From: Glycomyces dulcitolivorans
GTDB lineage: Bacteria; Actinomycetota; Actinomycetes; Mycobacteriales; Micromonosporaceae
Length of the DNA stretch: 37,528 bases
Direction of reading: 5' to 3'
NCBI RefSeq assembly: GCF_003265355.1
Contig: NZ_QFRW01000317.1
Span: 1-37,528 of the forward strand
Position 1 is the first letter of the stretch; each line of letters opens with the position of its first letter. Below are positions 17,021 to 25,563 of the stretch, piece by piece. The position numbers and the translations under genes were made by a program. The notes below the pieces were generated by a model. The model was not told the DNA's origin. It saw only the letters and a list, made by a program, of their open reading frames with translations, and made no database searches.

Positions 17021-17030
17021 GGTTGCCGGT

Positions 17031-18770
17031 ATGTACAGAAGCGGCGGATCGGCCGGCCCGGCGGACGAGGGCGGCCAGGGCTTCAGCCAGCCGACCCTCG
17101 ACAGCTTCGGCACCCCGCTGCGTGAGGTGACCTTCTGCGTGGTCGACCTGGAGACCACCGGGCTCGCCGCCGACGCGTGCGGCATCACCGAGATCGGCGC
17201 CGTCAAGGTCAAGGGCGGCGAGGTCGTCGGCGAGTTCTCGACCCTCGTCAACCCCGGCGAGTCCATCGACCCGCGGGTGACGCGCCTGACGGGCATCACC
17301 GACGAGATGGTCGCCGACGCCCCCGGCATCGAGACGGTCCTGCCGATGTTCCTGGAGTTCGCGCACGGCGCCACCCTCGTGGCCCACAACGCGGGCTTCG
17401 ACATCGGGTTCCTGCGCCACGCCTGCGAGCTGACCGACACCCGCTGGCCCCGGCCCCCGGTCGTCGACACCGTGGTCCTGGCGCGGCGCCTCACGGAGAA
17501 GAGCGAGGTCCCCAACCGGCGCCTCGGCACGCTCGCGCGCCTCTTCGGGTCGCCGGTGACCCCGAACCACCGGGCCCTCGACGACGCCCGCGCCACGGTG
17601 ACGGTCCTGCACGGGCTCATCGAGCGCGCCTCGGGCCACGGCGTGGTCACCGACGCCGAACTCAGCGAGTTCTGCCGCGCGATCCCGTCCGAGCTCCAGA
17701 AGCGCAAGCGGCACCTGGCCGACGGGCTCCCGCAGGGGCCCGGCGTGTACATCTTCCGCGACGCCGACGACCGGGCGCTGTACATCGGCGTCTCGGTGAA
17801 CGTCGCTTCGCGGGTGCGCAGCTACTTCTCGGCGGCCGAGCAGCGCAGGCGCCTGCGCGACATGCTCGCCTCGGCCGAGAGCGTCGAGGTCGTGGAGTGC
17901 GCGCACCGGCTCGAAGCGGGCGTCGCGGAACTGCGGCTCATCTCCGGCGGGAAGCCGCCGTACAACCGGGCCGCGAAGTTCCCCGAGCACCGCAGCTGGG
18001 TGCGCCTCACCGAGGAGCCGTACCCGCGGCTCCAGGTCTCCCGTAAACCGCCCGCTCCGGGTACGCCCCGGCTCGGCCCGGCCTCGGGCACGCAGGCGCA
18101 GGCCGCGATCAGCGCGATCGAGGCGGCCCTGCCGATCCGCTCGTGCCGGACCCGCCTGTCCCCCAAGCGGATGTCGCCGACCTGTGTGCTCGGCGAGATC
18201 GGCAAGTGCGCGGAGCCGTGCCGCCACACGGTCAGCGTCGAGGAGTACGGCGTCCTGGTCGAACAGGCCGCGAGCGCGATGCAGGGCGACCCGGCCCCGA
18301 TCGCCGAAGCGGTGGGCGAGCGGCTCGCCGAACTCGCGGGCTCGGAACGCTTCGAGGCGGCCGCTGAGCGCCGCGACGAGCTCGGGGCCTACTTGGCCCT
18401 GGCCGCGTCCTCGCAGCGCGTCAGGAACTTCGTGGCGGCCGGGGAACTGGTCGCTGCGGGCCGCGCCAAGGGCGGCGGCTGGGAGGTCGCGGTGATCCGG
18501 CACGGCATCCTGGCGGGCGCGGTGAAAACGCCGCCGCGCGCCGACCCGATGCCGTACATCGCAAAGCTCCGGGAAACCTCCCGCGTCGTCGAACCCGTCG
18601 ACGACGTGCTCGACGCCGCCCACGCCGCTGAAGCCCGCCTCCTCCTCGACTGGCTCGCCAAACCCGAGGTCCGCCTGGTGCTGATCGAGGGCACCTGGGC
18701 CACCCCCCTCAACGGAGCCGAACGCATGGACGGCACGGTCCCCCACGACCCCAACCCCTGGCGCCGCTGA
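17031..18770 (+). CDS. DEDDh exonuclease fused to UvrC-like GIY-YIG domain
   Basis: A 579-residue nuclease with two domains. Residues 33-200 are a DnaQ-like 3'-5' exonuclease with Asp39 and Glu41 (DLETTG), Asp124 (HNAGFD), His180 and Asp185 (HRALDD). Residues 230-310 are a GIY-YIG endonuclease as in UvrC and Cho, with GVYIF, YIG and Arg261. The remainder is UvrC-like, with a Cys-containing stretch around SPTCVLGEIGKCAEPC. There is no visible UvrB-binding or helix-hairpin-helix end. Such fusions are common in actinobacteria and are thought to act in DNA repair. The ATG at 17031 is used; GTG at 17001 is possible. The gene begins 10 bases after the transglutaminase stop and may be cotranscribed. 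Confidence 0.88.
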   Translation: MYRSGGSAGPADEGGQGFSQPTLDSFGTPLREVTFCVVDLETTGLAADACGITEIGAVKVKGGEVVGEFSTLVNPGESIDPRVTRLTGITDEMVADAPGIETVLPMFLEFAHGATLVAHNAGFDIGFLRHACELTDTRWPRPPVVDTVVLARRLTEKSEVPNRRLGTLARLFGSPVTPNHRALDDARATVTVLHGLIERASGHGVVTDAELSEFCRAIPSELQKRKRHLADGLPQGPGVYIFRDADDRALYIGVSVNVASRVRSYFSAAEQRRRLRDMLASAESVEVVECAHRLEAGVAELRLISGGKPPYNRAAKFPEHRSWVRLTEEPYPRLQVSRKPPAPGTPRLGPASGTQAQAAISAIEAALPIRSCRTRLSPKRMSPTCVLGEIGKCAEPCRHTVSVEEYGVLVEQAASAMQGDPAPIAEAVGERLAELAGSERFEAAAERRDELGAYLALAASSQRVRNFVAAGELVAAGRAKGGGWEVAVIRHGILAGAVKTPPRADPMPYIAKLRETSRVVEPVDDVLDAAHAAEARLLLDWLAKPEVRLVLIEGTWATPLNGAERMDGTVPHDPNPWRR

Positions 18771-19123
18771 CACCCGCTGTCGGACCCCCGAGGCATCGTT
18801 GAAGCCGGGGGCGCCCGCGACCCGACACACCCGACCTCGCGATCCGGCCGACCACATCGTGAGATCCGCTCGCGCACCCTCCGGCGCCCCAAGGAAACCC
18901 AGAGTTCCACTCTCCGGAAACCCGCAGTTCCGGCGAAACGGACGTGAGTCGTCTCGCATTCATTTGCGGCACTTGAGGTTTCCAAGCCGGGCCCCGTCCC
19001 GGTACGCTGTGTCATCCGCCCGCTGCGGCGGCCCTGCCGAAATCCGACAGTGTCTAGTGTCGATTCTCTCCAGGAATCGTTGTACATCTAGAATGCGGTC
19101 AACCTTGGGCATCGGAGGCTTTC
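18771..19123. other. Intergenic region with repeat element and probable promoter of the RelA/SpoT homologue
   Basis: A hairpin repeat (18778-18812) starts 8 bases after the upstream stop. Further along, TTTCCA and TACGCT are 18 bases apart near 18990, and TAGAAT lies near 19090, either of which could be a promoter for the rightward gene. CGATTC and GAATCG around 19063-19081 form a small hairpin. GGAGG before the ATG at 19124 is a good ribosome binding site. I see no protein gene here. Confidence 0.45.
18778..18812 (+). repeat. Short GC hairpin repeat, copy 1
   Basis: TGTCGGACCCCCG is followed by GAGGCATCGTTGAA-type sequence and then CGGGGG, so CCCCCG (18785-18790) pairs with CGGGGG (18806-18811). 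It begins 8 bases after the stop of the nuclease gene. Two more copies follow at 20859 and 20936. Confidence 0.7.
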
Positions 19124-20851
19124 ATGTTGCGCGCATTGCTTTCGGCTACTCGGACTGCCAGACCTGACGACCCGTGGGACCTCGCGGGGAAGGTGGCGCA
19201 GCTCGAAGCGGCGCACCGTGCCCATTTCGCCCAGCCCGACATGCTGCTGGTCCGGCGCGCGTACCGCATCGCCGAGCAGATGCACCGGGGCCAGGCCCGC
19301 CGCTCCGGCGAGCCCTACATCACCCACCCGATCGCGGTGTCCACGATCCTCGCCGACCTCGGCGTCGACACCCCCACGATCGCGGCCGGGCTCCTCCACG
19401 ACACCGTCGAGGACACCCCGTACTCCCTCGAAGCGCTCCGCGGCGACTTCGGCGACGAGATCGCCGTGATGGTCGACGGCGTCACCAAGCTCGACAAGAT
19501 CCACCTCGGCTCCGCCGCCGAGGCCGAGACGTTCCGCAAGCTCGTGCTCACCGCCGGCCGCGACATCCGCGTCATGATCATCAAGCTCGCCGACCGCCTG
19601 CACAACATGCGCACCATCAAGTTCAAGAAGCGCCCCAGCCAGATCCGCATCGCCGAGGCCACCCAGGACGTCCTCATCCCCCTCGCCGACCGCCTCGGCC
19701 TGTACGTCATCAAGCGCGAACTCGAAGACATCGTCCTGGAGACCCTCCAGCCCGAGGTCTTCCAGCGCATCAAGGAGCACATCGGCTCCGACACCGACCG
19801 CAAGCGCCAGGTCGAGCACATCGCCCCGCAGGTGCGCCGGGCCCTGCGCGAGTTCAAAGTGGCCGCGCGCCTCCTCGACCGGCCCCGGCACCCGTACTCG
19901 GTGTACCGCGAGATGCAGAAGCACCCCGGCACCGGCCCGGCCGACCCGCCGCGCATGGTCATCGTCGTCGACGGGCCCCTGACGGACTGCTACGCCGCGC
20001 TCGGCGCGATCCACAAGCTCTGGAAGCCGGTGGGCGGCAAGTTCCGCGACCTCATCGCCGCCCGGAAGTTCAACCTGTACCAGTCGATCCACACCGCGGT
20101 CGCCGGCCCGGGCGGGCAGTCCGTCGAGTTCCTCATCCGCACCCGCGAGATGCACGAGACCGCCGAGGTCGGCATCGTCGCCGGCCTCCGCCAGTCCGGC
20201 GGCGACCAGATGGAGATCCAGCTCCCCTGGCTCCAGCGCCTCCTCGACTGGCAGCACGAGGTCGCCGACTCCGGCCAGTTCCTCGACTCGCTCCGCTGCG
20301 ACCTGGCCGACCAGGACATCCTCGTCTTCACCGGCGAGGGCGAGCAGCTGACGGTCCCCAAGGCGTCCACCCCCGTCGACGTCGCCTACTGCTCAGGGCC
20401 CTCGAAGGGCCACCGCCTCATCGCCGCGTACGTCAACGGCGAGATCGCGCCCCTGTCGCAGTCCCTGCGCGACGGCGACACCGTCGAACTCGTCCTCACC
20501 GCCGAGCAGCCCTACGGGCCCTCGAAGCAGTGGCTCGACCACGCCAAGACCCCCGAGGCGCAGCTGCACATCAACGACTGGTTCGGCGCCGTCGACGACC
20601 TCGACTCCACCGGCGAACTCCCCGTGATCCCCATGCAGCGCTTCGAGGACGAGCTCAAGGCCGGCAAGAACCGCCTCTGGCGGTCCTTGATCGCCCGCGG
20701 CCGCGGCCTCGCCGGCGAGCAGCCCCTCCACGGCGTGGCCTCGTCCCTCGGCTACCCCGACCTCGACTCCCTCTACCTGGCCCTGGCCCGCGAGAAGCTC
20801 GACCCCGACGAGCTCGCAGAAAAGCTCATCACCACGGTCGACCGCTACTAG
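19124..20851 (+). CDS. RelA/SpoT homologue with intact hydrolase and degenerate synthetase domain
   Basis: A 575-residue protein. Residues 40-200 form the HD hydrolase that degrades (p)ppGpp. His68, His92-Asp93 (LLHDTVEDT) and Asp157 (KLADRLHN) keep the family spacing. Residues 250-360 correspond to the synthetase but are altered. The usual YDLxAxR stretch reads ADPPRMVIVV, so the conserved Arg is gone. NGYQS reads NLYQS, and the GVAAHW end reads GIVAGL. Glu335 is kept. A TGS-like domain follows (about 390-455, DILVFTGEGEQLTVPKASTPVDVAY). There is no ACT domain, and the protein is far shorter than the roughly 790-residue full-length Rel. It looks like a second RSH acting mainly as a hydrolase; a full Rel should exist elsewhere in the genome. 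Confidence 0.85.
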   Translation: MLRALLSATRTARPDDPWDLAGKVAQLEAAHRAHFAQPDMLLVRRAYRIAEQMHRGQARRSGEPYITHPIAVSTILADLGVDTPTIAAGLLHDTVEDTPYSLEALRGDFGDEIAVMVDGVTKLDKIHLGSAAEAETFRKLVLTAGRDIRVMIIKLADRLHNMRTIKFKKRPSQIRIAEATQDVLIPLADRLGLYVIKRELEDIVLETLQPEVFQRIKEHIGSDTDRKRQVEHIAPQVRRALREFKVAARLLDRPRHPYSVYREMQKHPGTGPADPPRMVIVVDGPLTDCYAALGAIHKLWKPVGGKFRDLIAARKFNLYQSIHTAVAGPGGQSVEFLIRTREMHETAEVGIVAGLRQSGGDQMEIQLPWLQRLLDWQHEVADSGQFLDSLRCDLADQDILVFTGEGEQLTVPKASTPVDVAYCSGPSKGHRLIAAYVNGEIAPLSQSLRDGDTVELVLTAEQPYGPSKQWLDHAKTPEAQLHINDWFGAVDDLDSTGELPVIPMQRFEDELKAGKNRLWRSLIARGRGLAGEQPLHGVASSLGYPDLDSLYLALAREKLDPDELAEKLITTVDRY

Positions 20852-20858
20852 CGCCCCT

Positions 20859-20893
20859 TGTCGGACCCCCGCGCCACACTCGAAACGGGGGCG
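20859..20893 (+). repeat. Short GC hairpin repeat, copy 2
   Basis: TGTCGGACCCCCG at 20859-20871 is identical to copy 1, with CGGGGG at 20886-20891 closing the stem. It begins 8 bases after the stop of the RSH gene, the same distance as copy 1 from its gene. Confidence 0.7.
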
Positions 20894-20935
20894 ACCGCGA
20901 ATCGAGCATCGCTCGCATTCGCCTGCGGCGCAGCC

Positions 20936-20968
20936 TGTCGTACCCCCGCGTCATCGTTGAACGGGGGG
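20936..20968 (+). repeat. Short GC hairpin repeat, copy 3
   Basis: TGTCGTACCCCCG, one base different from copies 1 and 2, is followed by CATCGTTGAA as in copy 1, then CGGGGG (20962-20967). It lies about 75 bases after copy 2. Confidence 0.65.
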
Positions 20969-21007
20969 CCACCCCGGGGGACATATCCGGAATTCCCGAA
21001 ACGCGAA

Positions 21008-21037
21008 GCAGGGCCCCGCCTTCCGGCGGGGCCCTGC
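21008..21037. terminator. Terminator between the RSH gene and qcrB
   Basis: GCAGGGCCCCGCC (21008-21020) and GGCGGGGCCCTGC (21025-21037) form a perfect 13-bp stem with a TTCC loop, between two convergent genes. There is no long T run on either side. It is placed 11 bases after the qcrB stop and probably serves the qcr operon. Confidence 0.75.
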
Positions 21038-21048
21038 TCATCGTCTCG

Positions 21049-22635
21049 CTAGTGCTTGCTGCCCGACTCGATCTCGTCGCGCGCAGCGCTGCCGTTCTCG
21101 GACGGCTCCTCGATCGACTTGAAGAAGCCCTTGTCGGTGGGCGGCAGCGCCCCGACGCGGTTCATCTTCTTGGGGACGACCCAGCCGTTGTACTCCAGCT
21201 CGGTGTGCCCGTGCTCGTCCGGCTCGGCCAGCGGCTGGTGCACCTCGTAGAAGCGCCCGTTCGGGTCGCGCATGAGGATGCCCGTCTCCAGGCCGTGCGC
21301 GAGGACCTCGCGGTCGTGCTGCTGGAGGCCCAGCGCGATCCGGTACGTCAGGTAGTACGCGATGATCGGCAGGACCACGATGCCGATGCGCCCGGCCCAG
21401 GTCATCGCGTTCAGGCTGATGTCGAACTTCTCCGCGAACACGTCGTTGCCGCCGGAGACGGCGCCGATGGTCCAGAAGACCACGACCATGACGCCGAGGC
21501 TGGTGCGGCCCGGGTTGTCGCGGGGGCGCTGGAGCAGGTTGTGGTGCCCGCGGTCCTTGGTGAACCGCCGCTCCAGCGCCGGGTACAGCAGCGGGAGCAG
21601 CACCGACAGGCCCATGCCCGCGATCGCCGGCCAGAACACCGCCGGCAGCGTGAAGTACGGCGGCACCCGGAACTCCCACGCCGGGAACAGGCGGATGAGG
21701 CCGTCCAGGTACATGACGTAGAAGTCGGGCTGCGAGGCCGAGGACACGACCGAGACCTCGTACGGCCCGAACAGCCAGATCGGGTTGATCTGGAACAGGC
21801 CGCCCATCGCCGCGAGCACGCCCCAGATGAAGAGCATGAAGCCGACCTGCTTCATCACGTAGTTCGGGAACATGCGGTAGCCGACCACGTTGTGCTCGGT
21901 GCGCCCCGGTCCGGGCCACTGCGTGTGCTTCTGGATGAACACCAGCGCCACGTGGACGACGATGAGCCCCAGCATGAGCAGCGGGAAGATGAACACGTGG
22001 ATGATGTAGAGCATCGGGATGACCGTGGTGCCCGGGAACTGGCCGCCGAACAGGGCCGCCGAGGCCCAGGGCCCGATGAACGGGACCGAGGCGGTCATGC
22101 CCTCCATGATGCGCAGGCCGGTGCCGGACAGGCCGTCGTCGGGCAGCGAGTAGCCGAAGAAGCCCTCGAAGAAGCCCAGCCAGAACAGGACGATGCCGAT
22201 CATCCAGTTCGTCTCGCGCGGCGCGCGGAACGCGCCGGTGAAGAAGATCCGGAGCATGTGGACCAGGATCGAGGCCATGAACAGCAGGCAGGACCAGTGG
22301 TGCATCTGCCGCATGAACAGGCCGCCGCGCACCTCGAACGAGAGGTGCAGGGTCGACTCGTAGGCCCGCGACATCTCGATGCCCTGGAGCGGCACGTACG
22401 CGCCGTCGTAGGTCACCTCGGTCATCGAGGGGTCGAAGAACAGCGCCAGGAACGTGCCCGACAGCAGCAGGAGGATGAACGAGAACAGCGCGATCTCGCC
22501 CAGGAGGAACGACCAGTGGTCCGGGAAGACCTTGTTGAACAGGACCCGGGCCGGACCGGCGAGCTTGAAGCGGTCGTCGAGCTCGCCGCCCGCCTTGGTC
22601 AGCAGGCTGTCGCTAGATCCGTTGCGGCGTTTCAC
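21049..22635 (-). CDS. qcrB: Cytochrome bc1 complex cytochrome b subunit
   Basis: A 528-residue polytopic membrane protein that carries hemes b and the quinol sites of the cytochrome bcc complex. Heme ligands lie in MRQMHHWSCLLF and SILVHMLRIF (His113 and His126 region). The quinol oxidation site motif is PDFY (SQPDFYVMYLDG), the actinobacterial form of PEWY. About eight or nine membrane segments are visible, and the C-terminal tail is longer than in proteobacteria, as is typical in actinobacteria. The ATG overlaps the qcrA stop by 4 bases, so translation is coupled. This subunit type is the target of Q203-like inhibitors in mycobacteria. Confidence 0.97.
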   Translation of the reverse strand: MKRRNGSSDSLLTKAGGELDDRFKLAGPARVLFNKVFPDHWSFLLGEIALFSFILLLLSGTFLALFFDPSMTEVTYDGAYVPLQGIEMSRAYESTLHLSFEVRGGLFMRQMHHWSCLLFMASILVHMLRIFFTGAFRAPRETNWMIGIVLFWLGFFEGFFGYSLPDDGLSGTGLRIMEGMTASVPFIGPWASAALFGGQFPGTTVIPMLYIIHVFIFPLLMLGLIVVHVALVFIQKHTQWPGPGRTEHNVVGYRMFPNYVMKQVGFMLFIWGVLAAMGGLFQINPIWLFGPYEVSVVSSASQPDFYVMYLDGLIRLFPAWEFRVPPYFTLPAVFWPAIAGMGLSVLLPLLYPALERRFTKDRGHHNLLQRPRDNPGRTSLGVMVVVFWTIGAVSGGNDVFAEKFDISLNAMTWAGRIGIVVLPIIAYYLTYRIALGLQQHDREVLAHGLETGILMRDPNGRFYEVHQPLAEPDEHGHTELEYNGWVVPKKMNRVGALPPTDKGFFKSIEEPSENGSAARDEIESGSKH

Positions 22636-23753
22636 TTCTCATCCTCCTCGGGGAGGGACGGGCGGTTCCAGAACGCCGGGCCCGGAGGCACCAGGAAGTC
22701 CGACGTGGCGGTGAAGTAACCCTCGTCGTCCACTGTAATCGGGAGCATCGGCAGGTGGCGCGTGGCCGGACCGAACACGGGGGCGGCGTTGTCGACCACG
22801 TTGAACTGCGACTGGTGGCACGGGCACAGCAGGCGCTGGCTCTGCTGCTCGTACAGCGAGGCCGGGCAGCCCACGTGGGTGCAGATCTTGGAGTAGGCGA
22901 CGAAGTTGCCCCAGAGGGCGTCGACGTCCTGGTACATCGGGTACAGGTTGCCGCGCAGCGTGGCCGCGTCGGTCTCCCGCAGGTGGATGAGCAGGGTCGG
23001 CGCGGTCGGGAACTGGTTGGTCGCGCCGTGGTCGATCGCCGGGTAGACGGTGATCTGGCCGCCGGCGGAGACCATGTCGGGCCGCACGAGCGCGCCGTCC
23101 TTCATCATGAGGCGGATCGGCTCGCCGTCGTTGTAGCGCTCGGCGTTCCAGCCGGTGACGGTGTACATGTCGCCTGGGTCCTTGATGAGCGCGCCCAGCG
23201 GAGCGATCGCGGCCAGGCCGAGCGGCGCGGCGGCGAGCAGCGCCGACTTCACGAGGAAGGGGCGGCGGCGCAGGCCCATGTCGTCCACCATGGTGTCCAC
23301 GGTGGACTCGGCGATGCGCCGGTCGTCCTTGGAGGAGCCGCCGTCGTGGCGGTCCTGGACCAGCTCCTCGACCGGGAGGAGCTTCTTCGCCCAGGTGAGC
23401 ACGCCGACCGCGAAGAACAGCAGCGCGAACCCGAGGAAGAACCCGAGGACCGGGGTGTACCAGGTCTGCGGGTCGCGCCAGGTCGCGGCGCCCTCGTACT
23501 CCCAGGGCCACCAGATAAAGGCGGCCACGAACAGGGTCGCGAAGAGCCCGGCGAGCAGGAACAGGCCGCCGACGATGCGCTCCATGCGCTTCTCGGCCTT
23601 CGTCCCCGGCTTCGGGAAGCGCGGCTCGTAGTGGATGATCTCGATGTCGTCGCGGCGCAGGCCCTCTTTGTAGACCTCGAAGCGGGTCAGCTTCGGGTCG
23701 TCGAGGTCGACGGGCTCGACCTCGTCACGGGCGCTGTCGTTGTGGGCACTCAC
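22632..23753 (-). CDS. qcrA: Rieske iron-sulfur subunit of the cytochrome bcc complex
   Basis: A 373-residue membrane protein with three N-terminal hydrophobic segments (about 61-81, 101-119 and 168-190), as known for actinobacterial QcrA. An RRRPFL motif before the third segment fits Tat-assisted insertion of the folded cluster domain. The 2Fe-2S ligands are Cys291 and His293 (CTHVGC) and Cys310 and His313 (CPCH); Cys296 and Cys312 form the usual disulfide. It passes electrons from quinol to QcrC. The ATG overlaps the qcrC stop by 4 bases. Confidence 0.97.
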   Translation of the reverse strand: MSAHNDSARDEVEPVDLDDPKLTRFEVYKEGLRRDDIEIIHYEPRFPKPGTKAEKRMERIVGGLFLLAGLFATLFVAAFIWWPWEYEGAATWRDPQTWYTPVLGFFLGFALLFFAVGVLTWAKKLLPVEELVQDRHDGGSSKDDRRIAESTVDTMVDDMGLRRRPFLVKSALLAAAPLGLAAIAPLGALIKDPGDMYTVTGWNAERYNDGEPIRLMMKDGALVRPDMVSAGGQITVYPAIDHGATNQFPTAPTLLIHLRETDAATLRGNLYPMYQDVDALWGNFVAYSKICTHVGCPASLYEQQSQRLLCPCHQSQFNVVDNAAPVFGPATRHLPMLPITVDDEGYFTATSDFLVPPGPAFWNRPSLPEEDEK

Positions 23754-24559
23754 GATTTACCTGCAATCCAGAGCGTGGTCAGCAGGAGCGCAGTCATGCC
23801 GACCAGGAAGATGGCCAGACCTTCGGTGGACGGGCCGTACCGTCCCAGGGTGAAGACGCCGCCCGGGTCCTTGTCGTCGTTGACGACGTACTGGACGTAG
23901 GCGATGATGTCGGCCTTCTGCTCGGGGGTGAGCTCGTTGTCGGCGAAGACCGGCATGTTCTGCGGACCGGTGAGCATCGCCTGGTAGATCTCCTCGTCGG
24001 AGACGCCGATCAGCGCGGGCGCGTGGGCGCCCGAGGAGAGGGCGCCGCCGCCGCCGGCGTAGCCGTGGCAGGAGGAGCAGTTCACCCGGTAGAGCTCGCC
24101 GCCCTCGCCGACGTCGGCGTTCTCGACGAGTTCCGCGAGGTCGTCGGGAACCGTGGCGCCGCCGCCGAGGTACTCGATGTAGGCGCCGAGCCAGGCGGCC
24201 TCCTCCTCGGTGAACACGGGGTAGTCCGAGTCGGGGGCCTGGGCGCCCTGGGCGGCCATCGGCATGCGGCCGGTGTTCACCTGGAACTCGACGGCCGCGG
24301 AGCCGACGCCGATGAGGCTCGGACCGCGGCCCTCGATGCCCTCGCCGTCGTCGCCGTGGCAGGTAATGCAGCTCGTGTCGTAGAGCTCCTGGCCCTTGAC
24401 GACCTCGGAGTCGATCGCGTTGTCCTCGGCCTCCTGCGCGTACAGGCTCGGCGAGAACACCGAGTAGAGCCCACCGACGATGACCAGTGCGCCGGTGAAC
24501 CTGGCCAGCGCGCCGAGGCGCTTGCGCCAGCCTCGCCGGCGTTTCGCTGATGCAGCCAC
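23750..24559 (-). CDS. qcrC: Diheme cytochrome c subunit of the bcc complex
   Basis: A 269-residue protein with two CxxCH heme sites, Cys64-Cys67-His68 and Cys161-Cys164-His165. It has an Arg/Lys-rich N-terminus, a membrane segment at about 22-38 and a C-terminal membrane anchor at about 248-265. The diheme form replaces the separate soluble cytochrome c in actinobacteria and hands electrons straight to the aa3 oxidase. The start is the GTG at 24559, behind AAGGTGAGG. It leads the tightly overlapping qcrC-qcrA-qcrB set. Confidence 0.96.
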   Translation of the reverse strand: MAASAKRRRGWRKRLGALARFTGALVIVGGLYSVFSPSLYAQEAEDNAIDSEVVKGQELYDTSCITCHGDDGEGIEGRGPSLIGVGSAAVEFQVNTGRMPMAAQGAQAPDSDYPVFTEEEAAWLGAYIEYLGGGATVPDDLAELVENADVGEGGELYRVNCSSCHGYAGGGGALSSGAHAPALIGVSDEEIYQAMLTGPQNMPVFADNELTPEQKADIIAYVQYVVNDDKDPGGVFTLGRYGPSTEGLAIFLVGMTALLLTTLWIAGKS

Positions 24560-24751
24560 GGTTGTTGCCTCACCTTTATCTAGCTCTCGGACCGGGCGGG
24601 GCCCCCTGTCGGGAGGGCCTTCACTCGGCCGGCGGCCGCCTCCGGGCGGCGGCCGTCGCGTTTCTCGGATGTGGCCCCGACGCGAGCGCCAGGGCCTGTT
24701 GCCTTGGGCCGCAGGCGCGTCCGGGTGGGAGGCGCGGGCGGCCGGTAAGTC

Positions 24752-25366
24752 TCAGTACTGGGCCATCGGAAGGAAGTAGATCACGGCGAAGAGCGCGATC
24801 CAGACCACGTCGACGAAGTGCCAGTAGTAGGACACCACGATGGACGCGGTGGCCTGGGCGGGGCTGAAGCGGCCCATCGTCGTGCGGATGAGGTAGACGA
24901 TGAACGCGATCAGGCCGCCGGTGACGTGCAGGCCGTGGAACCCGGTCGTCAGGTAGAACATGGTCCAGTAGCCGTCGGCGGAGATCGAGTGCCCCTCGCC
25001 GACGAGGTTGCGGTACTCGTTGACCTGGCCGAGTACGAAGACCAGCCCCATGATGAACGTGATCGCGAACCACAGGCGCAGCTTGTAGACGTCACCGCGC
25101 TCGGCGGCGAAGACGCCCAGCTGGCAGGTGACGGACGAGGCCACCAGGATCACGGTGAACACCAGCGCGTACGGGATCTCGAGGTGGTGGTAGCCCTCCT
25201 CGAACATCGTGGGCGCGGCGGCCTGGATGGAGAAGTACATCGCGAACAGGCCCGCAAAGAACATCAGTTCGCTGCTCAACCACACGATGGTGCCGACACT
25301 GACGACATTGGGCCGGGTCAGTGAGTGGATTCGGCTGGGGTCGATAGTTGCTTCGGCGGCAGTCAC
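24752..25366 (-). CDS. ctaE: Cytochrome c oxidase subunit III
   Basis: A 204-residue polytopic membrane protein of the aa3-type cytochrome c oxidase, with five hydrophobic segments. Family blocks include [11 protein letters not shown], the [13 protein letters not shown] segment, [13 protein letters not shown] and [14 protein letters not shown] at the end. The GTG at 25366 ([12 protein letters not shown]) gives the family length; the reading frame continues upstream to 25534 but that part has no family resemblance. There is no ribosome binding site. TAATAAT lies just 6 bases before the GTG, so the mRNA is probably leaderless. It stands in front of qcrCAB, as is usual in actinobacteria. Confidence 0.95.
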   Translation of the reverse strand: MTAAEATIDPSRIHSLTRPNVVSVGTIVWLSSELMFFAGLFAMYFSIQAAAPTMFEEGYHHLEIPYALVFTVILVASSVTCQLGVFAAERGDVYKLRLWFAITFIMGLVFVLGQVNEYRNLVGEGHSISADGYWTMFYLTTGFHGLHVTGGLIAFIVYLIRTTMGRFSPAQATASIVVSYYWHFVDVVWIALFAVIYFLPMAQY

Positions 25367-25372
25367 GCGCAC

Positions 25373-25379
25373 ATTATTA
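25373..25379 (-). promoter_or_regulatory. -10 element of ctaE, leaderless arrangement
   Basis: On the minus strand TAATAAT ends 6 bases before the GTG at 25366, which would place the transcription start at or next to the start codon. No good -35 was found. Confidence 0.5.
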
Positions 25380-25527
25380 CGGCTCGGCGGTCCCAACCTG
25401 CGCATGGGGTGCGTATTCCGCGCGTGTCGCGCGGAGTAGGCTCCCAGTCGCTTCTCAGCGTGTGCCCAGGTCATTCGCGGTTCGCCTACTGTAGGCGTTC
25501 CCGGACGGGGAAGTGGCCGCGCCGGGC

Positions 25528-25556
25528 TTCCCATTTCGGTGTGGCCCGTTTAATAT
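25528..25556 (+). promoter_or_regulatory. Promoter of the pseudo-receiver gene, leaderless arrangement
   Basis: TTCCCA (25528-25533) and TAATAT (25551-25556) are 17 bases apart. The GTG start is 7 bases after the -10, so transcription and translation would begin at the same base. Confidence 0.6.
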
Positions 25557-25563
25557 GCGAAGC

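Noticed and set aside
24634-24651. GC-rich hairpin between ctaE and qcrC as a terminator
   Set aside because: The stem is only 6 bp before mismatches and there is no T run on the minus strand. ctaE and qcrCAB are normally expressed together.
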